From JAWXCM01 sp034408745 (GTDB lineage Bacteria; Acidobacteriota; Terriglobia; Bryobacterales; Bryobacteraceae), in NCBI GenBank assembly GCA_034408745.1, contig JAWXCM010000088.1:1-35460 (forward strand): a stretch of 35,460 bases of DNA, read 5' to 3'. Shown one piece after another: positions 7,647 through 14,616 of this stretch. Below the pieces are notes generated by a model, which was not told the DNA's origin, did no database searches, and saw nothing but the letters and a program-made list of their open reading frames with translations. The position numbers were made by a program, and so were the translations under genes. Every line of letters starts with the position of its first letter. Positions within the stretch are counted from its first letter, which is position 1.

Positions 7647-9761
7647 GTGAGTGCCGTGGTCGCATTCCTCGCGCGGTTCCTCCTGCGCCTGTTTTTTCGA
7701 ATCGAAGTGAGAGGCGGCCTGCCACCGAATCTCGGCGGATCGCTCATCATCTCCAACCATGAGTCGTTCCTCGACGGCGTCATACTGGGCGCGTTTCTCC
7801 CCATTTGGCCGACCTATCTGGTGCACACCAGCATCGCCCGGCAGTGGCATTTCAAGTTCCTGCTGCAGTTTATTCGCTACACCGTAGTTGACACCAACAG
7901 CCCTCTCGCCATGAAAACGCTGGTGAATTTGATCGAACGCGGCGAGCAGGTCGTGATCTTTCCCGAGGGTCGCGTCACGGCGACAGGCAGTCGGATGAAA
8001 GTGTACGACGGTCCAGCGTTCGTGGCCGCGCGCACCCGGTGTGCCATCGTGCCGATCCACCTGGAAGGCCCGGCGCACTCGCCATTCAGCCGCATGAGCG
8101 GACCGGATTTCCCGAAGCGCATCTTCCCGAAAATGCGCATGACGATCCACCCGCCCGTCGTCATTGAGATGCCGGAAGCGCGCACGGCGAAACTGCGGCG
8201 CCGTAAAGCGTCGGAAACGATGCGCCGCGTCATGCAGGAAACTGCCTTCCGTTCGCGCCGTCCCGGGAACCTGTTCGATTCTCTCCTCAACGCCGTAAAA
8301 CTCCACGGCGGCGGGCGGGAGATGCTGGAGGACATTAACGCGCTACCAGTGAATTTCAAGACCATCCGGCGAAACTCACTGGCCCTCGGACGCCTGGTCT
8401 CGAAGCTCTCAGCAGAGAACGAGCGGGTTGGCGTGCTCATGCCCAACGTGAACGCGACCGTCTTCCTGCTGTTCGGCATGTGGGCTATGCGGCGCACGCC
8501 CGCGGTACTGAACTACTCAGCCGGAGCGGACGCGGTAACCAAAGCCTGCAAGCTCGCCGCCCTGAAGACCGTGCTGACCTCAAGGGCATTCGTCGAGAAG
8601 GCGAAGCTGTCGGCCCTCGTGGACGCGCTGCGAAACGAAGCCAACGTCATCTACCTCGAAGACCTCCGCCCGCGGTTCACCACTGCCGACAAGCTCTGGC
8701 TGATCCTGTCCGGCAAGACGCCACAGGTGCACCCGTCGGACCCCGCCGTCATACTATTCACCTCGGGCTCTGAAGGTGTGCCCAAGGGCGTCGTCCTCAC
8801 GCACGACTCCATCCTGGCGAACGTCGCGCAAATCGCCGCTGTGTATCCCTTCGGACCGGAAGACAAGTTCCTTTCGGCTCTCCCGCTCTTCCACTCCTTC
8901 GGGCTCACGGCCGGCATGGTACTTCCGCTGTTGCACGGCGTCCGAATCATGCTGTACCCTTCCCCGCTGCACTACCGCACGATTCCGGAGATCGTCTACG
9001 ACCGTAACTGCACCGTGTTGTTCTCCACAAACACCTTCCTCGGCAACTACGTCAAAATGGCGCATCCGTACGATTTCTACAGCCTCCGCTACGTGGTAAT
9101 CGGCGCCGAAAAGCTTACCGAAGACGTGGCGCGAGCCTGCTTTGAGAAGTTCGGTCTGCGACCGTACGAGGGCTACGGCGCCACCGAATGCTCGCCCGTA
9201 CTGGCCGTCAACACCCCATTTGCGAACCGCCTCGGCACTGTCGGCGAACTGCTGCCGGGCATCGACCACCACATCGAGCCGGTAGAGGGAATTGAGGAAG
9301 GCGGCCTGCTCCACGTCCGGGGTGACAACGTCATGGCCGGATACCTCCAGCCCGACGGCAAGGTGCAGCCTGTGTCCTCCACGCGCGGCCCTGGCTGGTA
9401 CAACACCGGCGACATCGTCGTGCTGGACGAAGGCCTGGTGCGGCTGACCGGCCGCCGCAAGCGATTCGTGAAGATCGCGGGCGAGATGGTCTCGCTCGAA
9501 ACGGCCGAACGCATCGCCTCCACAGTACGGCCCGGCGGCGTCCATGCGGCGATCGGAGTCCGTGAGCCTGACCGCGGGGAAGCCATCGTCCTGTTCACGG
9601 AAGACCCCACGCTCGACCGCGCCGCACTGCAGAAAGCAGCCAGGTCGATCGGAGCCCCGGAGTTAGCCGTGCCTCGAAAGGTACTATTCATGGCGAAAAT
9701 CCCGCTGTTAGGGAATGGCAAAAAGGACTACGTCGCGTTGTCCGGAATGGCCGGGCAATGA
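7647..9761 (+). CDS. aas: Bifunctional acyltransferase / acyl-ACP synthetase, Aas-like
   Basis: A 704-residue two-domain protein. Residues 1 to about 200 are a PlsC-type acyltransferase with NHESFLD (His38, Asp43; HX4D) and FPEGR (105-109). From about 230 on is an AMP-forming acyl-ligase domain with the ATP loop FTSGSEGVPKG (371-381), the adenylation motif YGATECSP, the YNTGD motif and the RRKRFVKIAGE hinge. In E. coli Aas re-acylates lysophosphatidylethanolamine at the inner membrane using ACP-bound acyl groups. No MFS domain is fused here; instead an MFS gene follows with a 4-bp ATGA overlap. Start GTG at 7647 is only 14 bp from the divergent gene. The exact acyl acceptor is inferred from family. 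Confidence 0.88.
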   Translation: MSAVVAFLARFLLRLFFRIEVRGGLPPNLGGSLIISNHESFLDGVILGAFLPIWPTYLVHTSIARQWHFKFLLQFIRYTVVDTNSPLAMKTLVNLIERGEQVVIFPEGRVTATGSRMKVYDGPAFVAARTRCAIVPIHLEGPAHSPFSRMSGPDFPKRIFPKMRMTIHPPVVIEMPEARTAKLRRRKASETMRRVMQETAFRSRRPGNLFDSLLNAVKLHGGGREMLEDINALPVNFKTIRRNSLALGRLVSKLSAENERVGVLMPNVNATVFLLFGMWAMRRTPAVLNYSAGADAVTKACKLAALKTVLTSRAFVEKAKLSALVDALRNEANVIYLEDLRPRFTTADKLWLILSGKTPQVHPSDPAVILFTSGSEGVPKGVVLTHDSILANVAQIAAVYPFGPEDKFLSALPLFHSFGLTAGMVLPLLHGVRIMLYPSPLHYRTIPEIVYDRNCTVLFSTNTFLGNYVKMAHPYDFYSLRYVVIGAEKLTEDVARACFEKFGLRPYEGYGATECSPVLAVNTPFANRLGTVGELLPGIDHHIEPVEGIEEGGLLHVRGDNVMAGYLQPDGKVQPVSSTRGPGWYNTGDIVVLDEGLVRLTGRRKRFVKIAGEMVSLETAERIASTVRPGGVHAAIGVREPDRGEAIVLFTEDPTLDRAALQKAARSIGAPELAVPRKVLFMAKIPLLGNGKKDYVALSGMAGQ

Positions 9762-11056
9762 CTCACAATCGGAAGCGGGAACAAAGAAGCTGGTACATCT
9801 ACGACTGGGCCAACTCGGCCTTCGCCAGCACCGTGCTGACGCTGTTCCTCGGGCCTTATCTCACGTCCATCGCGAAAGCGGCAGCCGAGGTGGACGGTCG
9901 CATCTACCCCCTCGGCATTCCCGTCGACCCGCGATCCTGGTGGGGTTATCTGGTCTCCGCATCGGTAGTGCTGCAGGTGTTTTGTCTGCCACTGGTAGGC
10001 GCCATCGCCGACCGCAGCACTAACAAAAAAGGGCTGCTCGGGCTGCTCGCCGGCATCGGCGCTGGCGCGACAATGGCCCTGTTCTTCATCGAGGGCACGG
10101 CCTGGCAGTGGGGCGGGTTGTTGTTCCTGATCGCCAACGTCGCGTTCGGCGCGTCCATAGTCGTCTACAACTCCTTTCTGCCTGAGATCGCCGAGCCCGA
10201 AGAGCGCGACGCTGTCTCCTCTCGCGGCTGGGGCATCGGCTATCTGGGCGGCGGCCTGGTACTGGCACTGAACCTCCTGCTCTTCACCAAAGCGAAGGAT
10301 TTCGGCATCACAGAGGGCATGGCCGTCCGCATCAGCCTCTGCTCCGCCGGGGTCTGGTGGGCGATCTTCACTGTGGTCTCGCTGGCGGGTCTGCGAAACC
10401 GCCCTTTTGCTTCACAAGACCGGGCCCCGTCGGCGCCGCTGCAGTTCATTCACACGCTTGTCGGCATGAGGCACTACCCCCAGACGCTGACGTTCCTCCT
10501 CGCCTACCTGCTCTACAACGACGCAGTGCAGGCTGTCATCGCGATGGCCGCGCAGTTCGGCAACGACGAGCTGAAGATCCCCATGTCGACCATGACCGGC
10601 GTCATTCTAATGGTCCAGTTCGTCGCCTTCTTCGGCGCGTTCGTGTTCGAACTGATCAGCCGAAAAACCGGTACCAAAGCGGCCATCATCATCAGCCTGT
10701 TCATCTGGACCGGAGCCGTCCTCTCGATGTACCTGGTAGTTCGGGACACCACGGGCTTCGTGATCGCCGCCGCCGTTGTAGCGCTGGTTTTAGGAGGCAC
10801 ACAGGCGCTCAGCCGGGGTCTGTTCTCGCAAATGATCCCGAAGGGCCGGGAAGCCGAGTACTTCGGCGTCTACGAAATCAGCGACAAAGGCACCAGCTGG
10901 ATGGCCCCGCTCGTCTTCGCGCTGACGCTCCAGTTCTCCGGAAACTACCGCGTGGCGATTCTCTCTCTGCTGGTTTTCTTTATCCTCGGGATGGCGGTAT
11001 TGTGGCGCGTCGACCCCGGACGGGCGGCCGCGGAGGCCCAAAACCCGCTACACTGA
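9758..11056 (+). CDS. UMF1/Atg22-type MFS transporter
   Basis: A 432-residue membrane protein with about 11-12 hydrophobic helices. The N-terminal YDWANSAFAS, followed by LFLGPYLTSIAKAAA, and later GFGASIVVYNS-like and SRGWGIGYLGGGL segments, identify the UMF1 subfamily related to yeast Atg22. The ATG overlaps the aas stop by 4 bp, so the two are translationally coupled. In enterobacteria aas is paired with lplT, an MFS lysophospholipid flippase; by position this protein could do the same job, though it belongs to a different MFS branch and its substrate is unknown. Known UMF1 members include vacuolar amino-acid exporters. Confidence 0.85.
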   Translation: MTHNRKREQRSWYIYDWANSAFASTVLTLFLGPYLTSIAKAAAEVDGRIYPLGIPVDPRSWWGYLVSASVVLQVFCLPLVGAIADRSTNKKGLLGLLAGIGAGATMALFFIEGTAWQWGGLLFLIANVAFGASIVVYNSFLPEIAEPEERDAVSSRGWGIGYLGGGLVLALNLLLFTKAKDFGITEGMAVRISLCSAGVWWAIFTVVSLAGLRNRPFASQDRAPSAPLQFIHTLVGMRHYPQTLTFLLAYLLYNDAVQAVIAMAAQFGNDELKIPMSTMTGVILMVQFVAFFGAFVFELISRKTGTKAAIIISLFIWTGAVLSMYLVVRDTTGFVIAAAVVALVLGGTQALSRGLFSQMIPKGREAEYFGVYEISDKGTSWMAPLVFALTLQFSGNYRVAILSLLVFFILGMAVLWRVDPGRAAAEAQNPLH

Positions 11057-11065
11057 TTACTTGCC

Positions 11066-12037
11066 ATGCTTTCTGTAGTCATCCCGATCCACAATGAGGA
11101 ACCGGCGATTCTGCCGCTGTACGACCGGCTCACCCGGGTCCTGGAAGCGCTGCAGAAGCCTTACGAAATCATCTTCGTCGACGACGCCTCCATGGACCGC
11201 AGCTTTGAGTTGCTGGCCAACCTGGTGGAGACCGATGGCCGCCTGAAAGTAATTCGGCTCCGCCGCAATTTCGGCCAGACCGCCGCGCTTGCCGCGGGTT
11301 TCGATGAGGCTCAGGGCGAAATCATCATCTCGCTCGACGGCGACCTCCAGCACGATCCCGAAGATATTCCCGCGTTGCTCGCCAAGATCGAGGAGGGCTT
11401 CGACATCGCCAGCGGATGGCGCAAACAGCGCCTCGACAACGCGATTACCCGCAGGATTCCGTCGCGCATCGCCAACTGGCTGATGGCACAGGCGTCCGGT
11501 GTCAACCTCCGCGATTTTGGCACCACTTTTAAGGCCTATCGCGCCGAGGTGCTGAAGGACATCAACCTGTACGGCGAACTGCACCGCTTTATCCCGGCGC
11601 TGGCCAGCTTCTACGGCGCCCGAATCGCGGAAGTGCCCATTCGCAATTCTCCCCGCACCAGCGGTGGATCCCACTACGGGCTGGGCCGCACCTTTAAAGT
11701 ATTTTTCGACATTATTACCATCAAATTCCTGCTCAATTACTTCACCCGGCCCATGCACTTTTTCGGCATGCTGGGGCTGGTGGGCGTAGGGCTCGGCGGA
11801 ATGATCCTGGGATACCTCGCCATCTACAAACTGATGGGCGGCGAGATTGTGGTGCAGCACGGACCCCTCATGATCGCCGGAGCGCTGCTCTTCCTTTCGG
11901 GAATCATGATGTTCAGCACCGGCCTGCTGGGTGAGGTCCTGACCCGCACTTACTTTGAAAGCCAGGGCCGGCGCATCTACGCCGTTCGCGAAGTGCGTCA
12001 GCGCCGCGAGGCGCAGGCCGCGGATAACGCTCGCTGA
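11066..12037 (+). CDS. Membrane-bound family 2 glycosyltransferase
   Basis: A 323-residue GT2 enzyme of the dolichol-/polyprenyl-phosphate sugar synthase type (DPM1, ArnC, GtrB-like). The GT-A domain shows SVVIPIHNEE, FVDDASMD (nucleotide-binding Asp pair), and SLDGDLQHDP with the DGD metal motif at 91-93. Two C-terminal transmembrane helices (about 233-255 and 265-290) anchor it in the inner membrane, as in GtrB and ArnC. It likely transfers a sugar from a nucleotide donor to undecaprenyl phosphate for glycolipid or polysaccharide assembly. It starts 9 bp after the MFS gene, so it probably ends the aas operon. Confidence 0.88.
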   Translation: MLSVVIPIHNEEPAILPLYDRLTRVLEALQKPYEIIFVDDASMDRSFELLANLVETDGRLKVIRLRRNFGQTAALAAGFDEAQGEIIISLDGDLQHDPEDIPALLAKIEEGFDIASGWRKQRLDNAITRRIPSRIANWLMAQASGVNLRDFGTTFKAYRAEVLKDINLYGELHRFIPALASFYGARIAEVPIRNSPRTSGGSHYGLGRTFKVFFDIITIKFLLNYFTRPMHFFGMLGLVGVGLGGMILGYLAIYKLMGGEIVVQHGPLMIAGALLFLSGIMMFSTGLLGEVLTRTYFESQGRRIYAVREVRQRREAQAADNAR

Positions 12038-12064
12038 CGGCCCTTTTCACCGCTAACTGTATCC

Positions 12065-12102
12065 GTGACCGGAAGATAAGTCACTCTGAGTCATGGTAAT
12101 AT
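12065..12102 (+). promoter_or_regulatory. Extended -10 with upstream dyad before the AAA ATPase gene
   Basis: TGGTAATAT (12094-12102) is an extended -10 ending 7 nt before the GTG start, so the transcript would be essentially leaderless. Upstream, GTGAC (12065-12069) and GTCAC (12080-12084) form a dyad with a 10-bp spacer centred near -35, a position expected for a regulator. Regulator unknown. Confidence 0.4.
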
Positions 12103-12109
12103 CCATTGC

Positions 12110-12994
12110 GTGCAGGCTCACAGTGTTTATCGCGCTTTCTTTGGACTGAAAGACGATCCCTTCAGTCTGAGTCCCGACCCCGCCTTCCTGTATCGCAGCG
12201 AGCAGCATGAGGAGGCGCTGTCCAACCTCATATACGGCGTGCAGGCGCGCAAGGGTTTCATTGTCCTGACCGGGGAAGTCGGAACGGGCAAGACCACCAT
12301 GCTCGAATGTCTGCGGGACTGGCTCTCCCAGCAGCAAATCGAGTTTGCATTCATTTTTAATTCGCGCATCACAGCGCCTGAATTTCTGCAGATGGTGGCC
12401 TATGATTTCGACCTCCGCTGCGACCACAAGTCGAAGCCGGAAGTCCTGGCCGCGCTCCAGGAGATGGCGTTCCGTCAAAACGACCGCGGCAGCACATCGG
12501 TCCTGATCGTCGACGAATGCCATAACCTCGACTGGGACGTGCTCGAAGAAATCCGAATGCTCGGAAATCTGGAGAATCGGCACGGCAAGCTGCTGCAAAT
12601 CATCCTCGCGGGGCAGCCTGAGTTCGACCGCAAGATCGACGCGCCGAATCTGCGGCAGCTGAAGCAGCGAATCGTGCTGCGATACGGGCTAAAGCCGTTA
12701 GACGAAACCGACACCGCGCGCTACATCCAGAGCAGGCTGAAACAGGCCGGCATGCCGAATCAGCAGGTATTTACCCCGGAACTGATCTCCGAAATCCACA
12801 GCCGGTCGAACGGAATTCCGCGCATTATCAACGCCGTCTGCGACAACGTGCTGCTCTGCTGTTTCGCCGACGCCGCCCGCGTAGCCACGGTCGACATGCT
12901 CAATGAGGTCACACAGGACATGCGGCTGGAATGGCAGCCCAGCAGGCTGCAGTTCGACCCGGAAGCAGAGAATCTCGTCCCGCGCATGCGATGA
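12110..12994 (+). CDS. ExeA-like AAA ATPase
   Basis: A 294-residue P-loop ATPase of the ExeA / XrtA-locus secretion-ATPase group. It begins YRAFFGLKDDPFSLSPDPAF, the group's typical N-terminus, then shows Walker A GEVGTGKTT (55-63), Walker B VLIVDECHN (131-139), and a C-terminal AAA lid with IHSRSNGIPRIINAVCDN. Such ATPases help peptidoglycan remodelling in type II secretion (ExeA) or polysaccharide export loci, but stand-alone copies are common and their roles vary. The start is a GTG at 12110 with no Shine-Dalgarno. Its stop overlaps the next ATG (ATGA), so it is translationally coupled to the ATP-grasp gene. No peptidoglycan-binding domain is present. Confidence 0.88.
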   Translation: MQAHSVYRAFFGLKDDPFSLSPDPAFLYRSEQHEEALSNLIYGVQARKGFIVLTGEVGTGKTTMLECLRDWLSQQQIEFAFIFNSRITAPEFLQMVAYDFDLRCDHKSKPEVLAALQEMAFRQNDRGSTSVLIVDECHNLDWDVLEEIRMLGNLENRHGKLLQIILAGQPEFDRKIDAPNLRQLKQRIVLRYGLKPLDETDTARYIQSRLKQAGMPNQQVFTPELISEIHSRSNGIPRIINAVCDNVLLCCFADAARVATVDMLNEVTQDMRLEWQPSRLQFDPEAENLVPRMR

Positions 12995-14256
12995 AGCGAA
13001 TCCTGATCCTGGCGGCCACCACGGGCTACCAGACGCGTGTGTTTGAAGAAGCCGCACGCTCGCTGGGCTTTGAACCCGTCATGGCTACCGACCGCTGCCG
13101 GCATCTGGAAGACCCATGGGGCGACGGCGCGGCAGCCGTTCGCTTCCACCAGCCGGAAGCAGGGCTCGAATCACTGGCCCGCCTCGAACCGCCTCCGGAC
13201 GGCGTGATCGCGGCAGGCGACAAACCCGCCGAACTCGCAGCATTAGTCGCCCAGCATTTCGGCCTCAGATACCATCCGCCCAACGCCGTCGCGGCCTGCC
13301 GCAGCAAGCATCGGACGCGGGAGCTCTTCGACGCCGCCGGCCTGCTGGTCCCCGACTACTTCCTGCTCCCTGTGCACAACGCCATGCTCGGTGAGGCGAT
13401 CCGCAGCGTGAACTTCCCCTGCGTGCTGAAGCCCCTCGGCCTGTCCGCCAGCCGCGGCGTAATCCGCGCAGACGACGAGCCCGCCTTCTACGCCGCATTC
13501 GAGCGTATCGCGGCCATCCTCGCCCACCACGACATCGCCAGGCTGCACGAGAATCGCGATACCTTCATCCAGGTGGAAGACTACATCCCCGGCCGCGAGT
13601 TCGCGCTCGAAGGTCTGGTCATCGACGGCCACCTGAAGACTCTCGCCATCTTCGACAAACCCGACGCGCTCGAGGGTCCATTCTTTGAAGAGACCATCTA
13701 CGTAACTCCGTCCCGCGAACCCGCGGACGTGCAGCACGCAATCCGCGGAACAGCCCAACAGGCCGTAACAGCGCTCGGCCTGACGAACGGTCCCGTACAC
13801 GCCGAGATGCGCGTCAATGAACGCGGAGTGTGGATGCTGGAAGTGGGCGCGCGTCCCATCGGCGGCCTGTGCGCGCAGTCGCTCCGCTTCGGCCCACACG
13901 GGGAGGTGCCGCTCGAACAGCTCCTGATACGATTCGCCGTCGGCGAAGACGTCAGCAAGCTGGAGCGAGAGCCCGCGGCCTCAGGAGTCATGATGATCCC
14001 GGTTCCGGCGACCGGCGTGTTCTCTCGAGTGCTCGGCGTCGACGAAGCCCGACAGATACCAGGAATCACGGGCGTCGAGATCACGGCAAAAGAAGGCCAA
14101 CGACTGGTGCAGTTGCCAGAAGGTTCCAGCTACCCTGGCTTCCTGTTCGCCCGCGCCGAGACGCCGCAAGAAACAGAAGCCGCACTGCGCGATGCGCACA
14201 AGCGGCTTCGTTTCGAAATCTACGCGGAATTACCCGCCCTTCGCCCTGGAGCTTAG
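12991..14256 (+). CDS. ATP-grasp carboxylate-amine ligase-like protein
   Basis: A 421-residue ATP-grasp enzyme. An N-terminal Rossmann-like pre-grasp domain (MKRILILAATTGYQTRVF) is followed by the grasp fold: CRSKHRTRELFDAAGLLVP, the ATP-binding FPCVLKPLGLSASRGV, VEDYIPGREFALEG, and the metal-binding MLEVGARPIGG. The layout is that of L-amino-acid ligases (BacD, LabC) and carnosine-synthase relatives, which join a carboxylate to an amine through an acyl phosphate. The actual substrates are unknown. An upstream in-frame start would add 20 residues, but the ATG at 12991 overlaps the ATPase stop in the coupled ATGA arrangement and starts the fold cleanly. It ends convergent with yggX, the stops sharing bases. 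Confidence 0.85.
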   Translation: MKRILILAATTGYQTRVFEEAARSLGFEPVMATDRCRHLEDPWGDGAAAVRFHQPEAGLESLARLEPPPDGVIAAGDKPAELAALVAQHFGLRYHPPNAVAACRSKHRTRELFDAAGLLVPDYFLLPVHNAMLGEAIRSVNFPCVLKPLGLSASRGVIRADDEPAFYAAFERIAAILAHHDIARLHENRDTFIQVEDYIPGREFALEGLVIDGHLKTLAIFDKPDALEGPFFEETIYVTPSREPADVQHAIRGTAQQAVTALGLTNGPVHAEMRVNERGVWMLEVGARPIGGLCAQSLRFGPHGEVPLEQLLIRFAVGEDVSKLEREPAASGVMMIPVPATGVFSRVLGVDEARQIPGITGVEITAKEGQRLVQLPEGSSYPGFLFARAETPQETEAALRDAHKRLRFEIYAELPALRPGA

Positions 14257-14582
14257 CTCTTCGACTTCGGCGCCACAAAGCCGGCCGGAAGCGCCGCACC
14301 TTCGCCGAAGAAGAACTTGTCCATCTGCTCAATCACGAACTGCTGGGCTTCGGGGGTGCCGAGGTTCAGCCGGTACTCGTTCATGATCATCTTCATGTGC
14401 TCCATCCACATCTTCCACGCTTCCTTCGAAACGTTGTCGAAGATCTTCTGACCCAGGGGATGGCCCTCGAACGGCACCTCATCCAAACCCGGCATCTCGC
14501 TCTGAAACTTCACGCAAAGCACCTTACGCCCGGACTTGTTCTCTTCCGGATGAATATTGATCGCACCGCCGCCACATGCCAT
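14253..14582 (-). CDS. yggX: YggX-type Fe(II) trafficking / oxidative damage protection protein
   Basis: A 109-residue protein whose residues from about 20 onward match YggX: VLCVKFQSEMPGL holds the conserved N-terminal Cys, followed by LGQKIFDNVSKEAWKMW, MNEYRLNL, and EQMDKFFFGEG. YggX protects Fe-S enzymes against oxidative damage in enterobacteria and is cytosolic. It is longer than E. coli YggX (about 90 residues) by a 20-residue N-terminal extension, MACGGGAINIHPEENKSGRK, with one extra Cys. AGGA sits about 7 nt before the ATG, supporting this start. It lies 34 bp after the lipase gene on the same strand, and its stop overlaps the convergent ATP-grasp stop by 4 bp. Confidence 0.9.
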   Translation of the reverse strand: MACGGGAINIHPEENKSGRKVLCVKFQSEMPGLDEVPFEGHPLGQKIFDNVSKEAWKMWMEHMKMIMNEYRLNLGTPEAQQFVIEQMDKFFFGEGAALPAGFVAPKSKS

Positions 14583-14589
14583 ATATGTT

Positions 14590-14614
14590 CCTGATGTTCA
14601 GGTTAACATCCAGG
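14590..14614 (-). promoter_or_regulatory. 25-bp near-palindrome before yggX
   Basis: The core is GATGTT-N6-AACATC (14593-14610), extended outward by CCTG and CAGG. It lies 8 to 32 bp upstream of the yggX ATG, and its inner edge contains the Shine-Dalgarno. It could be a repressor operator or an RNA hairpin that masks the ribosome binding site. It lacks a T-run, so it is a poor terminator for the lipase gene that ends at 14617. Confidence 0.45.
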
Positions 14615-14616
14615 AC

